A DNA stretch of 64,000 nucleotides from Paraspadella gotoi (lineage: Eukaryota; Chaetognatha). The stretch covers positions 25,993,293 to 26,057,292 of the forward strand of contig CM119267.1 of the NCBI GenBank assembly GCA_051294375.1, given 5' to 3'. The notes under the pieces were generated by a model that saw only the letters and a list, made by a program, of their open reading frames with translations, had not been told where the DNA came from and made no database searches. This document shows, piece by piece, positions 53,290-64,000 of the stretch (its first letter is position 1; each line of letters opens with the position of its first letter). A program made the position numbers and the translations under genes.

Positions 53290-53901
53290 CATTTTCCTTA
53301 ATAAAAACTAAAAATTAAACAATAAGCGTTATAATTAGGGAAAATAATTCCTCACTCGATTTAAGTAATTCTGTAACTAATTATTATATTGTAGAATTCT
53401 GCTATTAAGTTTTTTATTGAATTAATTATTAATTGCAATCACAAATTATATTTTAAAAAAAATAATAGCGAGCAAAGTTTCCGAATTTTAGTTAGATAAT
53501 TCTGTGGTTAAAGGTTGTGGTCGTAATGCAATATAAAATTTAGATTTATAAGTGAGATTAGCGGTTGTCGAACCCGTTCCTTGTTATTTCACTAGTCTAA
53601 CTCTTTTGTGTTTCTTGTTTTTTTTGGCATTTTGTACTACGATTAAGCTGAAATTTCAAAATATATGTTTTTCTCCTTTGATTTTATACAAATTTTTGTA
53701 CTTGAAATGGAACCAATAGTAAGTTTTCTTCGTTTTATCAAATGTACTGCATCCTTTTTCCGATGTAAGGTGTGTAAAAATATACTAAATTACAGCGATG
53801 AGTATTTAATACTCTGGCTTTATACGCCAATATGTATTGAATAATAATTAAGAAATTGAAGTAAAAACTCTTGAGAGTTTTGGTGGTTTTAATTCCCATC
53901 G
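53290..53901 (+). other. RCE1 upstream region
   Basis: AT-rich sequence before the RCE1 start without a family repeat that I recognise; presumably holds the promoter. Confidence 0.4.
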
Positions 53902-56334
53902 ATGATGGAAGCTTTAATGAACGGGCGGGTCTCCTTCCCTCTCTCTCCTTGGATCGCGGGTTCGACTTGTTTCGGTCTCAGCGCCGCTTTTGTCGGGAGT
54001 CTCTACGTCTGGACCCTCCCGCCCTTTTCTTTTCTACGATCTGGCCAGCATCCCTCCTGCAAGGGTGAGTCCTCAAAAATTCTTATTTCCACTTGAACCT
54101 TTAATTCATATCGTTTCTCATCTTTTTAGTCGGATCCTCTTATGAGCAGATCCCGACTCTATTATCCACTTTGTCGGTCCCCCCCCTACATCTTGTCGGG
54201 CACTCACTTAAATCTTGTCAGAACGTCGAATTATTAGAAATTATGCAAAAAAAATGATGTGCGTCTGTCCGTCCGTCCGTCCGTCCGTCCGTCTGTCTGT
54301 ATGTCTGTTAGATTCAGTTTTGACCGGGAGAAATGTTCGTAGACCTCAACAGACACTTCTATCGATTCGACTTTTCATGGGCTATCTTATCTAATGGTAT
54401 TAGTTTCAAAAGAAAAAGAAAAATTATCCTAGGGTGTTACAGAAGCGTCAGTGCCACAATCGTCAAGTATTATATTTTTAATAAAATCATTTGTGTTAAA
54501 TGTTAGAAACCAGTGGTAATTGTAATTTTTTTATAAATTTGACTAATATAATTTGTGCAGAATTATTATACTTAATTTCATTTTAAAAGCTAAACCATAA
54601 GTAGCGTTTTTAACGCTGCTGGACCGGAAGTGTTACCCAAACTGAATATTTTCTATACTAATTTTTTCGATGATAAGTTGTATTCATTTATTTTTCTATT
54701 CAGCCTCAAAAGAGCAATAAAAATATACATTTATTAACATTTTTTTGTATTTAAAGTACTATGGCAACAGCCGGGTTACCTTTGATGCCCATTGGGATGG
54801 GGCATCTCGCTGTTGGCTTTGGGGGCTTCCGACCCTGAGTGACGCCTCCAGTCACTGGCGCGGTTACCCAAGGACGGTCTCGCTTTGCCAACGCAGAGGG
54901 AAGTCGTTAGGACTGTGGATGGAACACTACGCCTGGGATGGTGTGTTCCCCCTCTGAGCCAATGGATTTGGCTGTAGGTTGGTGGACGTGAGGCGGTGTG
55001 AATATACCACCACAGTACCTTTATTTTGTAGTTTTTTTGGGTGCTCTCTGTAAACTTTTCAAGGCCTTGCAGCATCTCGTCATGATGCTTTTGGTCACAG
55101 TTGAATCCACTATAAAATTCAGCCACAACTAATTTCTCTCTCGGAGGCATCATTTACAAAAACTGTAGTCAAATTTGTCTTGAGGGTGTAAGTTTCGTCA
55201 AAAAAAAAAAAATCAACAATGCGGCTCACAAGCCGCGACGTCGAACATTTTCATGTTGCTTTTTACCTGATTTACAAAATTTGAAACATTATAAATAAGC
55301 CAGATATTTTGCTTTCTTCATCTTGTTGTCCGTTGTCCACCGCAAGATTAGTTTGAGGCAAGAAAGGTTTTATTATTGTTTACAACGGCATTTATTTAAA
55401 ACAAAAAACAGACATGTTTCGCCTTAGTTGTAAGTCTTCATAAGCGCGGGAAAAAAAGTAAGTGTGAAATGGATCTATATTGAGTTTAAATTTGAGAGTG
55501 TTTTGTATGTAAACAATTATAACCTTTCTCGACATTAATTACAAGTCAGTGAAAATAGAGTGGAAACATATCTAATTTTTTTTTATAAAAAAATTGGAAG
55601 ACGTTTTTAATGTTATTCTACAACTATTTTATTTGTAAAAAACGTGAGTAACGCTTTCGTAGAACGGGTTGTGAGACATTGTGAATTTCCTTTCTTTTCG
55701 TTGTGGTTGCGTATTGGAAGACGTTTTTAAGGTTTTTCTACAAATAAAGTCGTTGAAAGGAAGAAAGGAAATTCACGATGAATAAAAAAATTAAAAATAA
55801 TTTTTTTTAAATCTCAACCCTGACCAAAAGAAACATCTCTTAAAAATATAAGTTTATTAGTTTTTCTTTACTAATTCAATAAACTCTAGATTTATCTTTT
55901 CTTATCTATCGTCAATGTTGCAGATGTGCCGGGGTCACAAGGTCGCACCCTGGTCGCAGAAGATTGCGTCGCATGAGGTGACATCGTTGAAAAAGGTTCA
56001 AGTATATTTAATGTTAACTTAATTTAACTCAAAAGAATTGACAGATTTAAGGAGTTGATGAGTAACATTCTGCTCCGAAGCTATAAGTGAGACTTTTTAG
56101 TGTGCCCTATTAATAATTGGGTCTATGATTCTTTAACATGTTTGTAGATTGTCCATTGTCCAAGTTCATTGAAAAATGACCATTAGACACACCATTATCC
56201 CAGAGTTAATTTTTTTTTTAAATTAATTTTAAAAAGGCCAAAATTTATTTAAACTTGTTTTTAACTTATGTTAATTACGGTATTGTGGCAGCCTTGAACA
56301 CGTGACCTCTCAAATTCAACAACTGACGAGAGAT

Positions 56335-56367
<33 letters not shown>

Positions 56368-59300
56368 TTCTCTCTCTCTCTCATTCTATCCTCACCAACG
56401 GGTTTCACGACTTATCCTTTGTTTTACCATGTCCTCATGTTTGTTCCTTTGTCCTGTAAATAGTGACCAGACATAGTATTGATTTTGTTATTGCTTTTCA
56501 CTTTTTGTCCTTGTGTCGTCTACATCTCCTGCCACAGTATTTGCTTAACTGGTTCGTAAGTAAAAGCAATTCAAAAAAGTAGAGTATCCTCCAATAGATA
56601 TGCATTTCAGCGAATCATTTAGTTTAATCAAATCCTAGACAAAAACTTCCGGTTATTATTAATATTTGTATACATTAGACACATTTTTTTCCGCAGAAAA
56701 TGGTCATAGAGTCTTCAAAAAGGTGTCATTCTGTTCGTATTAAACGTTCTTAAGAAAAAAAAACTTGCAAAGACTTTTTCAAAACATCTCGCCTCTCCCA
56801 GGGGCGTCAAAGTGCCACGAGCGTCAATTTATAGATTTTTGACAATTTTCTTTTCTTGTGATAATAGCCAATTTTGAATCATTTTTAAATGATATTTATG
56901 ATTTATTAGATTTATTCCAATAAAAAATCTTTCTAAGATTTATATTTGCATTAAATCAGTATCATTAAACCGGAAATAATTCCGCAGACCGGAAGTGACT
57001 CTGAAAAACCGTTTTATTTTGATAAAAAATTAAACTTAAGAAGTTTGACAAAAAAAAACAAAAGAAAGCTAGTCAATATTGTAATTTTATTTATTTAAAT
57101 ATATATATATAATCTAATAATTCAATTTTTTAAAGGTTTTTTTTTTAAACAAGATGACACACTGAAACCCGCCGCTAAAAATAAATCGTCATTTGTAAAC
57201 CAGTAAAGATTTTTAACCAGAAGATTTTTTTTCTTTTAAAAATCAAAATCATTTAAATATCCAAATTTCATATTGATAGGTTATTATTTAACTTGGCTAT
57301 GGCAAATATAAATTGGTTAACAATTGTATTTCATTTTAAAACTCATTTCCAAGTCAAATCAAAACCAAATCAATATAAAATTTAGATATATAAATTGTGG
57401 CTAGTGTGGGCGTGACCGTTGAGGGAGAAAACGGGCTTGACGTCTGACGGCCATGGATTTGATATCGGCGTTTCACTTTGCCTGGTTTCTCGAGAAAAAG
57501 AACGCGACGACGATGATGAAGACGAAGAAGAAACGTGAACTCGGCAAATATCCTGATTATATTTTAAATGTACCTTATCTACGATCAGGGGCTGTTGCTC
57601 CGATGTTGTACGGTTTTAAGACTGATAGTTTGTTTATAATTTACTGGCCTTTTTATGAATTTATGGACTTAATTATAGACTTAATTATGAACTGTTTTAA
57701 CCTCAAATTTGTAATAAACATTTGAAAACACGATCGTTGCCATCTTGAAAGTCAGCCAGAAAGTTGAGGCAACTCAAATATTTTGGTTTTTACTACAAAG
57801 GGCGATTTTTTTCTAGAGGCGGGATTGTAAATACAACAATACAAACCCTTGTGCCGTTATATGCAGAGTTTGGTATTACAAAACGGCTGGAACATTTTCA
57901 GACTTCGTCGTCTGAACCTCCAAAAGTCAGAAAGTTTTTCAGACTTGTCAAACGATTGAAATAGAGAAATTATGGCCTATACTGTCGTTGTCCAGCTGAC
58001 AAAATTGTGGAAACTCGAAGAAACGAAGCGAATCCTTGATTTACGTGAAGATCTCTCTCTTCGACAAGAGCAAGGATGAACGAGATTTGTACAAGAATTT
58101 TGTCACACAATCTCAGCTATGGTCCTTTTTTTATGATTTTTTGTCGCCATAAAACTTTTGTTATGAAATCCATTATTATTGGTCTTTGCCTGTTTTCTTG
58201 AAGCAATTAAAAGTATTTGAATCTGTGATCTCAATTTTTCGCTTTTAAGAAAAAGTTCATGCAAATAAATTAATTTCCGGTTTTAATATATTTCTAAAAA
58301 TTCCCAATAACGGTTTGAGTTTATTTAAATTATGATTAAATATTCCAGATAATAGAGTAAAACAGATAATAAAAATTTTATCATTATTTTTATAATTATC
58401 TAAAAAAATTTTTTGAAAAACCATGGAAATTACTGAAAATCAATTATTTTGACGCCCGTGGCACTTTAACGTTTCTGGGAAAGGCGAGATTTAAAAAAAA
58501 ATGTACGAAAAATACATTTAGTTTTTATAGCTCTAAAATACGAAAAGAATGACACCTTTTTCATAACTCTATGACAATTTTCAGCGGAAAAAAATGTGTC
58601 TAGTATACATTTGTATATATTTGTATATATTTGTATATTTGTAATCAATCTTTCTTAAGTTTAAGGAGTGTAACGAAAATTTCGTTTGAACAACAATTTA
58701 TTATGTTATATTTATAAGGACATGTTTCGACTCTGTTTCGAGTCTTCATCAGCAAGTGAAAATAACAGAGTCACAATATCTCAAACATCAGTTTTGGAGA
58801 GAGAAAGAGACAGAGAGAGAGAGAAAAAGAGAGAAAGTTTCCAACAAAGTATTGAGTGAGGTATAGTGGTCAGATGTAAGGACAGGTGAAGGTAAGGGCA
58901 GGGAAGAAGAGAGTAAGTGAATTTGAAAATTTAAAAATTTGGTGAAAGAGAGAGAGAGAGAGACTATTAATATTTAAAAATGAATTATTAAAAAGCAATA
59001 TTATAAATAGCTTTCGCATGTCATTTTCTAGTTCTAAATCTGTTTCCAACTGTTTTTATGTAAATAAAAAAAATTACTGACTCAGTCATGGTATTATGTT
59101 TTTGGCGCCAGTCACGTGACTTTAACGCTTTTGTAACACCCTAGAACATATTTTTAAACACTTAAAAACTACACCAATATAGATACCCCATGAAAAGACG
59201 AATCGATAGACGTGCTCCGTTAAGGTCTACAAACATTTCTCCCGGTCAAAATTGAATCTCATGTCTGTCCATCCCCCTTAGCAAAAAAAACTCCAATTAC

Positions 59301-62300
59301 TCGTGATTGGGATTAAATGTGGTTTGGAATGAAATTTTGTGTGTGGTTAGAAAAGTGTGCGTCTCGGCTAAGTTTCGTGCGAGGGGAAATGAGTTTAAAT
59401 GGAAAAAACAAAAGTCACATTTACTTAAATCATTTTACTAATTTGAACCCATAATTACTATAATTATTAATTAATCATAGTTGGATGGATAGATTGAGAT
59501 GAAATTTTGTGTGTGAGTAGGAAAGTGTGTGATGAAGCTGGATATAAAGTTTTGATGGAATCTTGCGAGTGGAAATGAGTTTAACTGGAAAAAACAAAAG
59601 TCACATTTACTTATATTTAATTATAATTATTAGATTTATTAAAAATTGAATAGATAATTTGATATGGAATTTTGTGTGAGGGTAGGAAGGTATTTGATTA
59701 TTATATTATTAAAAGTTTCTCTCTCTCTCTGATTGATTGATTGTTAATTTGGTTAAATGATTGATTTATAAATTTTTTAATTGATTTATTAAAAAATCTG
59801 TTATGATTTAATTGGTTATGATCTAGTTATGATTAGTAAGGTTTCTCTCTCTCTTTGATTAAGACTTTATTTATTCATGAATTTTCTTGTCACATTCATC
59901 CAACATCATTGTATCATTGATTAATGATCGATTATCATCACGTCAATGATTGATTATTATCGCATCAATAAATCATTATCATTGTATCGATAACATCGCA
60001 TTAATAATTGGGAATCAGCAATCAGGAAGTGTAGATTGGGAAGTGATGATTAGGAAGTGTGACCTTTGGGGGAAAAACGATCTTCAATTGACATTTTTGC
60101 TGGTAAGATCACTATACTATAAATTTTTGGTTTTATGTTATCTGTTGTAATATGTGATGAATTAAAAGACTCGTCATGACTTATCATCTGGTTCGCTGCT
60201 TACCGCTAAATTATCGTAGGCAGATCCGACATTGCTCAAACTTGTTTATCGTGCAATCGCTTGCGCTTGCGACGATTATGGGACGATGGTCCCCATAAAT
60301 GGCGTTGTCGTTGTCGGCATTCCAAATTACCAATCGCCTTTTCTAATATTATTTGTAATTGTATGATGCTGACAATTTTTATACATATTGTCATCATCAA
60401 GATCCTTTAAAACTGATGAGGTCATACATCAAATGTTGTTTACATTTTATAAACAAAAGAGAGAGAAAGAGAGAGATACATAATTTTTCTATACTTTACA
60501 GAAGGCTTCATATTATAAAATGAGGTACCCTTTTTTTGTGACCAGATTCTGTTCTCACCAAACTACCCAATCGAATTTTTTGAAATTTTATATATACAGT
60601 GGAATGCCGACAACGGCAACGCCATTTATGGGGACCATTGTCCTATAATCGTCGCAAGCGCAAGCGATTGCACGATAAACAAGTTTGAGCAATGTCGGAT
60701 CTTTATGACGATATAAATGGAACTATCAAGGCGACTTTTTATATTCAACCCCTGACAAGAGATACAAATGCAAAAAGGCTAAACATTTTTTTTCGTATTT
60801 TAATATTTTTTAGTAGCATCAAGCGTGACCGTGAGGGGATTGAACCCGGAACTCACGGTTGGTGAACGAGTACTTAGCAGTCCAAGCCAATGTGACGAGC
60901 TGAGTTTCACCAAGCTATACGGGAGGCGAATTTAGGATTCGCCACAAGCTAACATTTTTGAGGTAATAAATACGTTCTTGTGGAAGAGTAAACGTCTGTG
61001 CAACTGTTCAAAACAAAGATAATGTAAAAATGTGAAAAAAAATTTTACCATTTTTTGCCCCCAGGGGGCCCATATCTCGGCTCATGGGTCAAATATTGAA
61101 ATTTGCCTCGATAGTTCTATTTGTATTCACATAGGGATCGTTCATTCCAAAATTCAATAAATTTGGTACAGTAGTTTTCTCGGAACGTGTTCTGGTCACA
61201 AAAAAGGGGTACCTAATTTTATAATATGAAGCCTTCTGTAACTTACAGTATAGAAAAAAAAATTTATTTCTTTTTTTCAGTTGCTGCCTCTTCTATTGGG
61301 TCCGAAAACGAGTTGAACTCTGCAGCGGATGAGCTAAATGTTACGTGTTTCTTTCTTTCTTTCTTTCTTTCTCTCTCTCTCTCTCTTTCTTTCTTTCTTC
61401 CCCACCAATTTATTTTACGTTCTTACGTTCTCGCGCATCATAAGGAAGAAAATAATATTTGATCCTTTTTTTTCTTTCTTTCTTTCTCTCTTCCTCTCTT
61501 CCATTCTTTCCTTTTTTTTTCTATTCCTTTTTTTCTTTCTTTCTCTTTTTTTTTTTCTCTTTCTTTCTTTCTCTCACTATTTTTCTTTCTCTCTCTCTCC
61601 CTCTCCCCCTTTCTCTCTCTCCCCCCCTTTCTCTCTCTCTCTCTCTCTCTTCTTTCTTCCTTCCTGTTTCTCTTCCTATTTTTTTTTATTAAAAAAAAAA
61701 TAAATAATATATGTAAAAATGTAAAAGGTTTCCCAAAAAATGGCGACGATCGAAGTTTCAAAACTTGCTTATTATAATAAAAACGTGTGATGAGTTAAAA
61801 GCGTTCAAAGAATATAAACAAATGGTCTTAAAACCGTTCAACGTCGGAGGCTACTGCCCCTGACTCGTAAACAGTGCTTTACATAAAAAATAATCGGGAT
61901 ATACCCGATTATTCGTCTTCATAATCTGTTTTTCTTTCATTTCGTTGGTAAAAGATTTAGATAAAACAAAATTTGGATTTTCACAACAAATTAATTTATT
62001 ATTTGCAGACATGTTTCTTTCTCTCTCTCTTTCTCACTATTTTTCTTTTTCTCTCTCTCCCTCCCTTTTTCTTCTCTCCCTCCCTTTTTCTCTCTCTCTC
62101 TCTCCTCCCTTTTTCTCTCTCTCCCTCCCTTTTTCTCTCTCTCCCTCCTTTTTCTCTCTCTCTCCCTCCCTTTTTCTCCCTCTTCCCCCTTTCTCTCTCT
62201 CCCCGCCTTTCTCTTCTCTCTCTCTCCCCCCTTTCTCTCTCTCTCTTCTTTCTTTCTTCCTGTTTCTCTTCCTCTCTTTTTTCATTAAAAAAAATTGTGT

Positions 62301-62879
62301 CAGCAGCGAACTCGTGATGTTAAGCGATAAGCATGGCAGTCTTGCATGTTATCATGTTACCATCGCAAAATAGTTTTTTATTTCGATTTTTCTCTTCCCA
62401 CCTTTCTCTCTCCTTTTTTTTCTTTATTTATTTTTTATATTTATTTATTTTTATATTAAGCTAAGTTTGTTATGTATAACTCTTAGTTTGATTTTTTCAA
62501 TATCAAAGTTTGTCATTGGTCCAGATTTTTTTTATGCGATTGTGACGTTATTTTTTTTCTAATTTGATTTTATGTTGGTATGTAGAATTAAAAGCAATAG
62601 TTTATAAAATGACTGATTTTAATATTTCTTTTTCCGTTAGGTTTGAGTTTTCACCGAGATCATCCAGTTGTCATCTTTCGTCGCTCTTTGAGCATCCTCT
62701 TCGTCTGTATCGCATCTCCGCCAGCCGTCGCCCTTTTAGCATGCCCCGATCCGGAAAGGGGTCAAACTTTTTGGCGCCTTCTCGGCGTTCGACTCGACGG
62801 CCTCGTTCCTGCCATGGCTCTTCCTTTTGCCTTGACCCATATTCTCTTTCTTGGCTCCCATTTTCTTAACCACTTAGAG
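53902..62879 (+). CDS. RCE1: RCE1 CAAX prenyl protease 2, first two exons (gene runs off the window)
   Basis: RCE1 is an ER membrane glutamate protease that removes the -AAX tripeptide from prenylated proteins such as Ras. Exon 1 is 53902-54064 and exon 2 is 62641-62879; they join in frame to 134 codons. Exon 1 has the first membrane segment with 'FVGSLYVW', and exon 2 starts 'HRDHPVVIFRRSLSILF', both matching the animal RCE1 N-terminus (YVGSLYVW...RDHPAVIKRR). Exon 2 continues with 'LLGVRLDGLVPAMALPFALTHILFLG', equal to the family's MGFRLEGI...LTMILFLG segment. The EExxxR and HxxxN catalytic motifs come later and must lie beyond 64000. The donor after 62879 is GTTGGT. Intron 1 (8.6 kb) is a stack of nested transposons. 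Confidence 0.92.
54755..55015 (-). mobile_element. tRNA-derived SINE, family S1, copy 2
   Basis: On the minus strand: A box-like TGGCTCAGAGGG, B box-like GTTCCATCC, then the S1 body (CCAGTGACTGGAGGCG, GAGATGCCCC, GTTGCCATA) shared with 2045-2290. The two heads differ more than the bodies. Confidence 0.7.
55330..55800 (-). mobile_element. Penelope-like repeat fragment with decayed hammerhead-like motif
   Basis: Minus-strand motif at 55411-55446: CTTATGA, a five-base stem with one mismatch, CGAAACATGTC. Nearby an inverted pair GTGAATTTCCTTTCTTTTCG (55680) / complement (55755) recalls the TTTCTTTTCGTTG end of the copies at 30176 and 31545. Confidence 0.4.
56284..56536 (+). mobile_element. Solo LTR, family TGTGGCAG
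   Basis: TGTGGCAG ... CTGCCACA, flanked by GTAT on both sides (56280-56283, 56537-56540). Shares CACGTGACCT, CT-rich core and CCTTGTGTCGT with the copy at 24278-24498, in the opposite orientation. Confidence 0.75.
56676..58602. mobile_element. hAT-like element, 8-bp duplication GTATACAT
   Basis: Termini TAGACACATTTTTTTCCGC and complement; GTATACAT on both sides (56668-56675, 58603-58610). Arms share GAAAATGGTCATAGAGT-like, AAAGGTGTCATTCTGTTCGT-like and GGCGAGAT blocks. The end TAGACACATTT and GTGTCATTCTGTTCGT are the same as in the element at 21850-23955. An eroded frame from 57453 ('MDLISAF...') is shared with 42376 but unrecognised. Confidence 0.75.
58680..58970 (-). mobile_element. Penelope-like terminal repeat with hammerhead-like motif, copy 3
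   Basis: Reverse of the 30176-30610 unit: CT-rich tracts, ACTTTGTTGGAAACTTTCTC, then the motif at 58719-58752. Confidence 0.5.
58716..58755 (-). ncRNA. Hammerhead-ribozyme-like motif, copy 3
   Basis: Minus strand: CTGATGA (58752-58746), stem GACTC/GAGTC with a 6-nt loop, GAAA, CATGTC. Stem II differs from copy 1 by one compensated pair (G-C to A-T). Confidence 0.5.
60500..61226. mobile_element. Foldback family E, copy 2
   Basis: Ends CAGAAGGCTTCATATTATAA and complement, with GGTACCC and TTTTTTGTGACCAGA as in 20000-20734. Interior carries an inverted piece of family A/B ends (60600-60715) and the S2 SINE. Confidence 0.7.
60833..60950 (-). mobile_element. tRNA-related SINE, family S2, copy 2
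   Basis: Minus-strand B box GGTTCAATCCC (60836-60846 on +); starts GGCGAATCCTAAATTCGCCT like copy 1 at 25976. Nested in foldback E copy 2. Confidence 0.65.
61349..61680 (+). repeat. Polypyrimidine tract (CT/CTTT-rich)
   Basis: Over 300 bp almost free of purines on the + strand, within RCE1 intron 1. The open frames here reflect composition only. Confidence 0.85.
61705..61980 (+). repeat. Direct repeat pair member 1
   Basis: About 270 bp, very similar to 63740-64000: GGCGACGATCGAAGTTTCAA, AACAAATGGTCTTAAAACCG, AGGCTACTGCCCCTGACTCG, AACAGTGCTTTACATAAAAA. Confidence 0.75.
62010..62285 (+). repeat. Second polypyrimidine tract
   Basis: About 270 bp of CT-rich units (CCCTCCCTTTTTCTCTCTCT-like), directly after a GACATGTTTC that resembles the end of the hammerhead-like motif. 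Confidence 0.85.
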
Positions 62880-63739
62880 GTTGGTAACTTCGAATAATCA
62901 TTAACTTATCAATATAAAAAAAGAGCCAAAAATCGATATTTCAAAAAGAAAAAATTTGAATTATGTAAATACTTTTATAAGTGCTGATTTTTGGATTTCC
63001 ACTCAAATAATTTTTTTTTGCTTTTCTCATAACCCTATGATCTCTTGACCTCCAAATTGTTGGAAGGCTCCGACAAGATTGAATGTTTTCTTTTAAACCC
63101 AAAATAGTCTTGATTTAGAAACAATGTTAAATAGCTAACGGTTTAACTGGGTTTTATTTAAATAATGGAATGATAATGCAAAACTATTCCCTAAGATCAA
63201 AAAATCAAAAATTCGCTTGGCCAATTTTCCCGTTCTATCGATTTTATAATGCAATAAGATGCAACAAAATTGGAAAAAATAGCAAATTTAAAAATACCAC
63301 ACTGTTGTTGCCAAGTCAAGTCTGATATTCTTTTTTTTCTTCCATTTTATTGAGTTTGATATAAGAACAGAGTCAGAGAGGTTTATTTTTAATATTTACC
63401 AAATTTATTGTTTGTAAATGTTAAAAACTCTCTCTTATTATTTTGAAAATTTATAAAATAAACAAAACACTTTTAAAGCGAGAGTGACAAAAACTAAAAC
63501 TGATATAAACAATAAAATTAAGTAAATGAAAATGGTTATTCAAGATCAGGGTTTTTTGGCTTAATCTCCACTCTCCATTTTCCATAGCCAGGCCTCTTGG
63601 GCGCGCAAGGCCTAAGCGCTCGCTTGTCACGGGGATGGCTGAACCGATTCAAAAGCACGCAAGTTGGGCTCCACAAACGGTTTCGTGGTTATCCATCTAG
63701 TTTACGAATGATGTTTTGATCATTGATTATTTTAAATGA
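62880..63739 (+). other. RCE1 intron 2, mostly unassigned
   Basis: AT-rich, except a GC-richer patch at about 63580-63700 (AGGCCTCTTGGGCGCGCAAG) that I cannot identify. Confidence 0.4.
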
Positions 63740-64000
63740 GGAAATAATATCTAAAAATGTATGAGGTTCCCCAAAAAATGGCGATGATCAAAGTTTCAAA
63801 ACTTGTTTATTATAATAAAAATGTTTGACGAGTTAAAAGCATTCAAAGAATATAAACAAATGGTCTTAAAACCGTTCGACGTCAGAGGCTACTGCCCCTG
63901 ACTCGTAAACAGTGCTTTACATAAAAAATAATCGGGATATTCCCGAGTTCACGTTTCTTTTTCGTCTTCATATTCTGTTGGTTTAGATAAAAAAAAATTT
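63740..64000 (+). repeat. Direct repeat pair member 2 (runs off the window)
   Basis: Same sequence as 61705-61980 with a small number of changes and a short insertion near 63935. Confidence 0.75.

Larger units (their letters stand above)
54309..59260. mobile_element. Large foldback with 8-bp duplication, nested in family B
   Basis: Ends AGATTCAGTTTTGACCGGGA (left) and the complement of AGATTCAATTTTGACCGGGA (right) continue as arms with GAAATGTT.GTAGACCT, CTATCGATTCG, CTTTTCATGGG and CTAGGGTGTTACA. ATGTCTGT flanks both sides (54301-54308, 59261-59268), although the left flank is itself a GTCT repeat. Contains a SINE, a solo LTR, a second hAT-like element and Penelope-like ends. Confidence 0.65.
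54128..60240 (-). mobile_element. Family B element, copy 5, interrupted by a 5-kb foldback
   Basis: Left part 54128-54308: AGTCGGATCCTCTTATGAGC, AGATCCCGACTCTATTAT, TTGTCGGTCC and a (GTCC)n run. Right part 59261-60240: CCCCCTTAGCAAAAAAAACT, GGTAGG-type modules and GCAGATCCGACATTGCTCAA. The (GTCT)n / CCTTAGCAAA junction of other copies is what the insertion splits. Confidence 0.65.
60245..62545 (+). mobile_element. Family A element, copy 6, degraded and interrupted
   Basis: Begins ATCGTGCAATCGCTTGCGCT / TGCGACGATTATGGGACG, then CGTTGTCGTTGTCGGCATTC; interrupted by foldback E (60500-61226); CT tracts follow; a tRNA-like block GCGAACTCGTGATGTTAAGC near 62305; ends TTATGCGATTGTGACG. Confidence 0.5.

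Noticed and set aside
54745-55153. Open frames of 70 and 125 residues
   Set aside because: They lie over the S1 SINE and its flank; no protein family recognised.
61338-61761. Long Phe/Leu/Ser-rich and Arg/Lys/Glu-rich frames
   Set aside because: Products of the polypyrimidine tract read in several frames.

Overview
This is a piece of an animal nuclear genome, most likely an invertebrate. It carries interrupted genes with GT-AG and GC-AG introns, coding exons that are much more GC-rich than the AT-rich introns, two assembly gaps (N runs), and a very dense load of nested transposons and SINEs. CEP170 and hnRNP L homologues point to Metazoa. I cannot name the species from sequence alone.

Five protein-coding genes, all on the + strand, account for the real coding sequence. 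(1) The last exon of a TatD-family metal-dependent DNase (153-468; the rest lies upstream). (2) A complete hnRNP L-like RNA-binding protein with four RRMs (about 851-19360). (3) A complete SNX1/SNX2-type sorting nexin with PX and BAR domains (25339-33410). (4) A complete CEP170-like centrosomal protein with an N-terminal FHA domain (33646-47571). (5) The first two exons of RCE1, the CAAX prenyl protease 2 (53902-62879; the catalytic part lies downstream). The genes are unrelated housekeeping functions (DNA metabolism, splicing, endosomal sorting, centrosome, prenyl-protein processing), so I see no pathway linking them. Intergenic gaps are only 382 bp (TatD to hnRNP L) and 235 bp (SNX to CEP170) where no transposon has landed.

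Most of the rest is mobile DNA. Introns without insertions are about 80-355 bp. The long ones are small introns filled with repeats: hnRNP L intron 6 (11 kb), SNX intron 1 (6.2 kb), CEP170 introns 1 and 2 (3.9 and 6.4 kb) and RCE1 intron 1 (8.6 kb). The repeats fall into recurring families. There are long inverted-repeat (foldback) DNA elements, some with clear TA or 8-bp target duplications (mariner-like and hAT-like). A decayed Tc1/mariner element lies in the SNX intron. Two abundant families, here called A and B, have a hairpin at one end whose half is repeated inverted at the other end, and micro- or minisatellites inside, resembling non-autonomous Helentron/DINE elements. There are three tRNA-derived SINE families, solo LTRs with 4-bp duplications, and an LTR retroelement that keeps LTR, primer-binding site, an env-like tail and polypurine tract but no gag-pol. 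Penelope-like terminal repeats carry a hammerhead-ribozyme-like core.

The strongest leads for something new are the hammerhead-like motif whose stem II covaries between copies (30.5 kb and 58.7 kb), the A/B hairpin elements with an 18-bp minisatellite core that have moved as a 3.5-kb composite (33.8-37.6 kb and 48.7-52.2 kb), and the LTR element whose primer-binding site matches 45 nt of tRNA-Leu rather than the usual 18.
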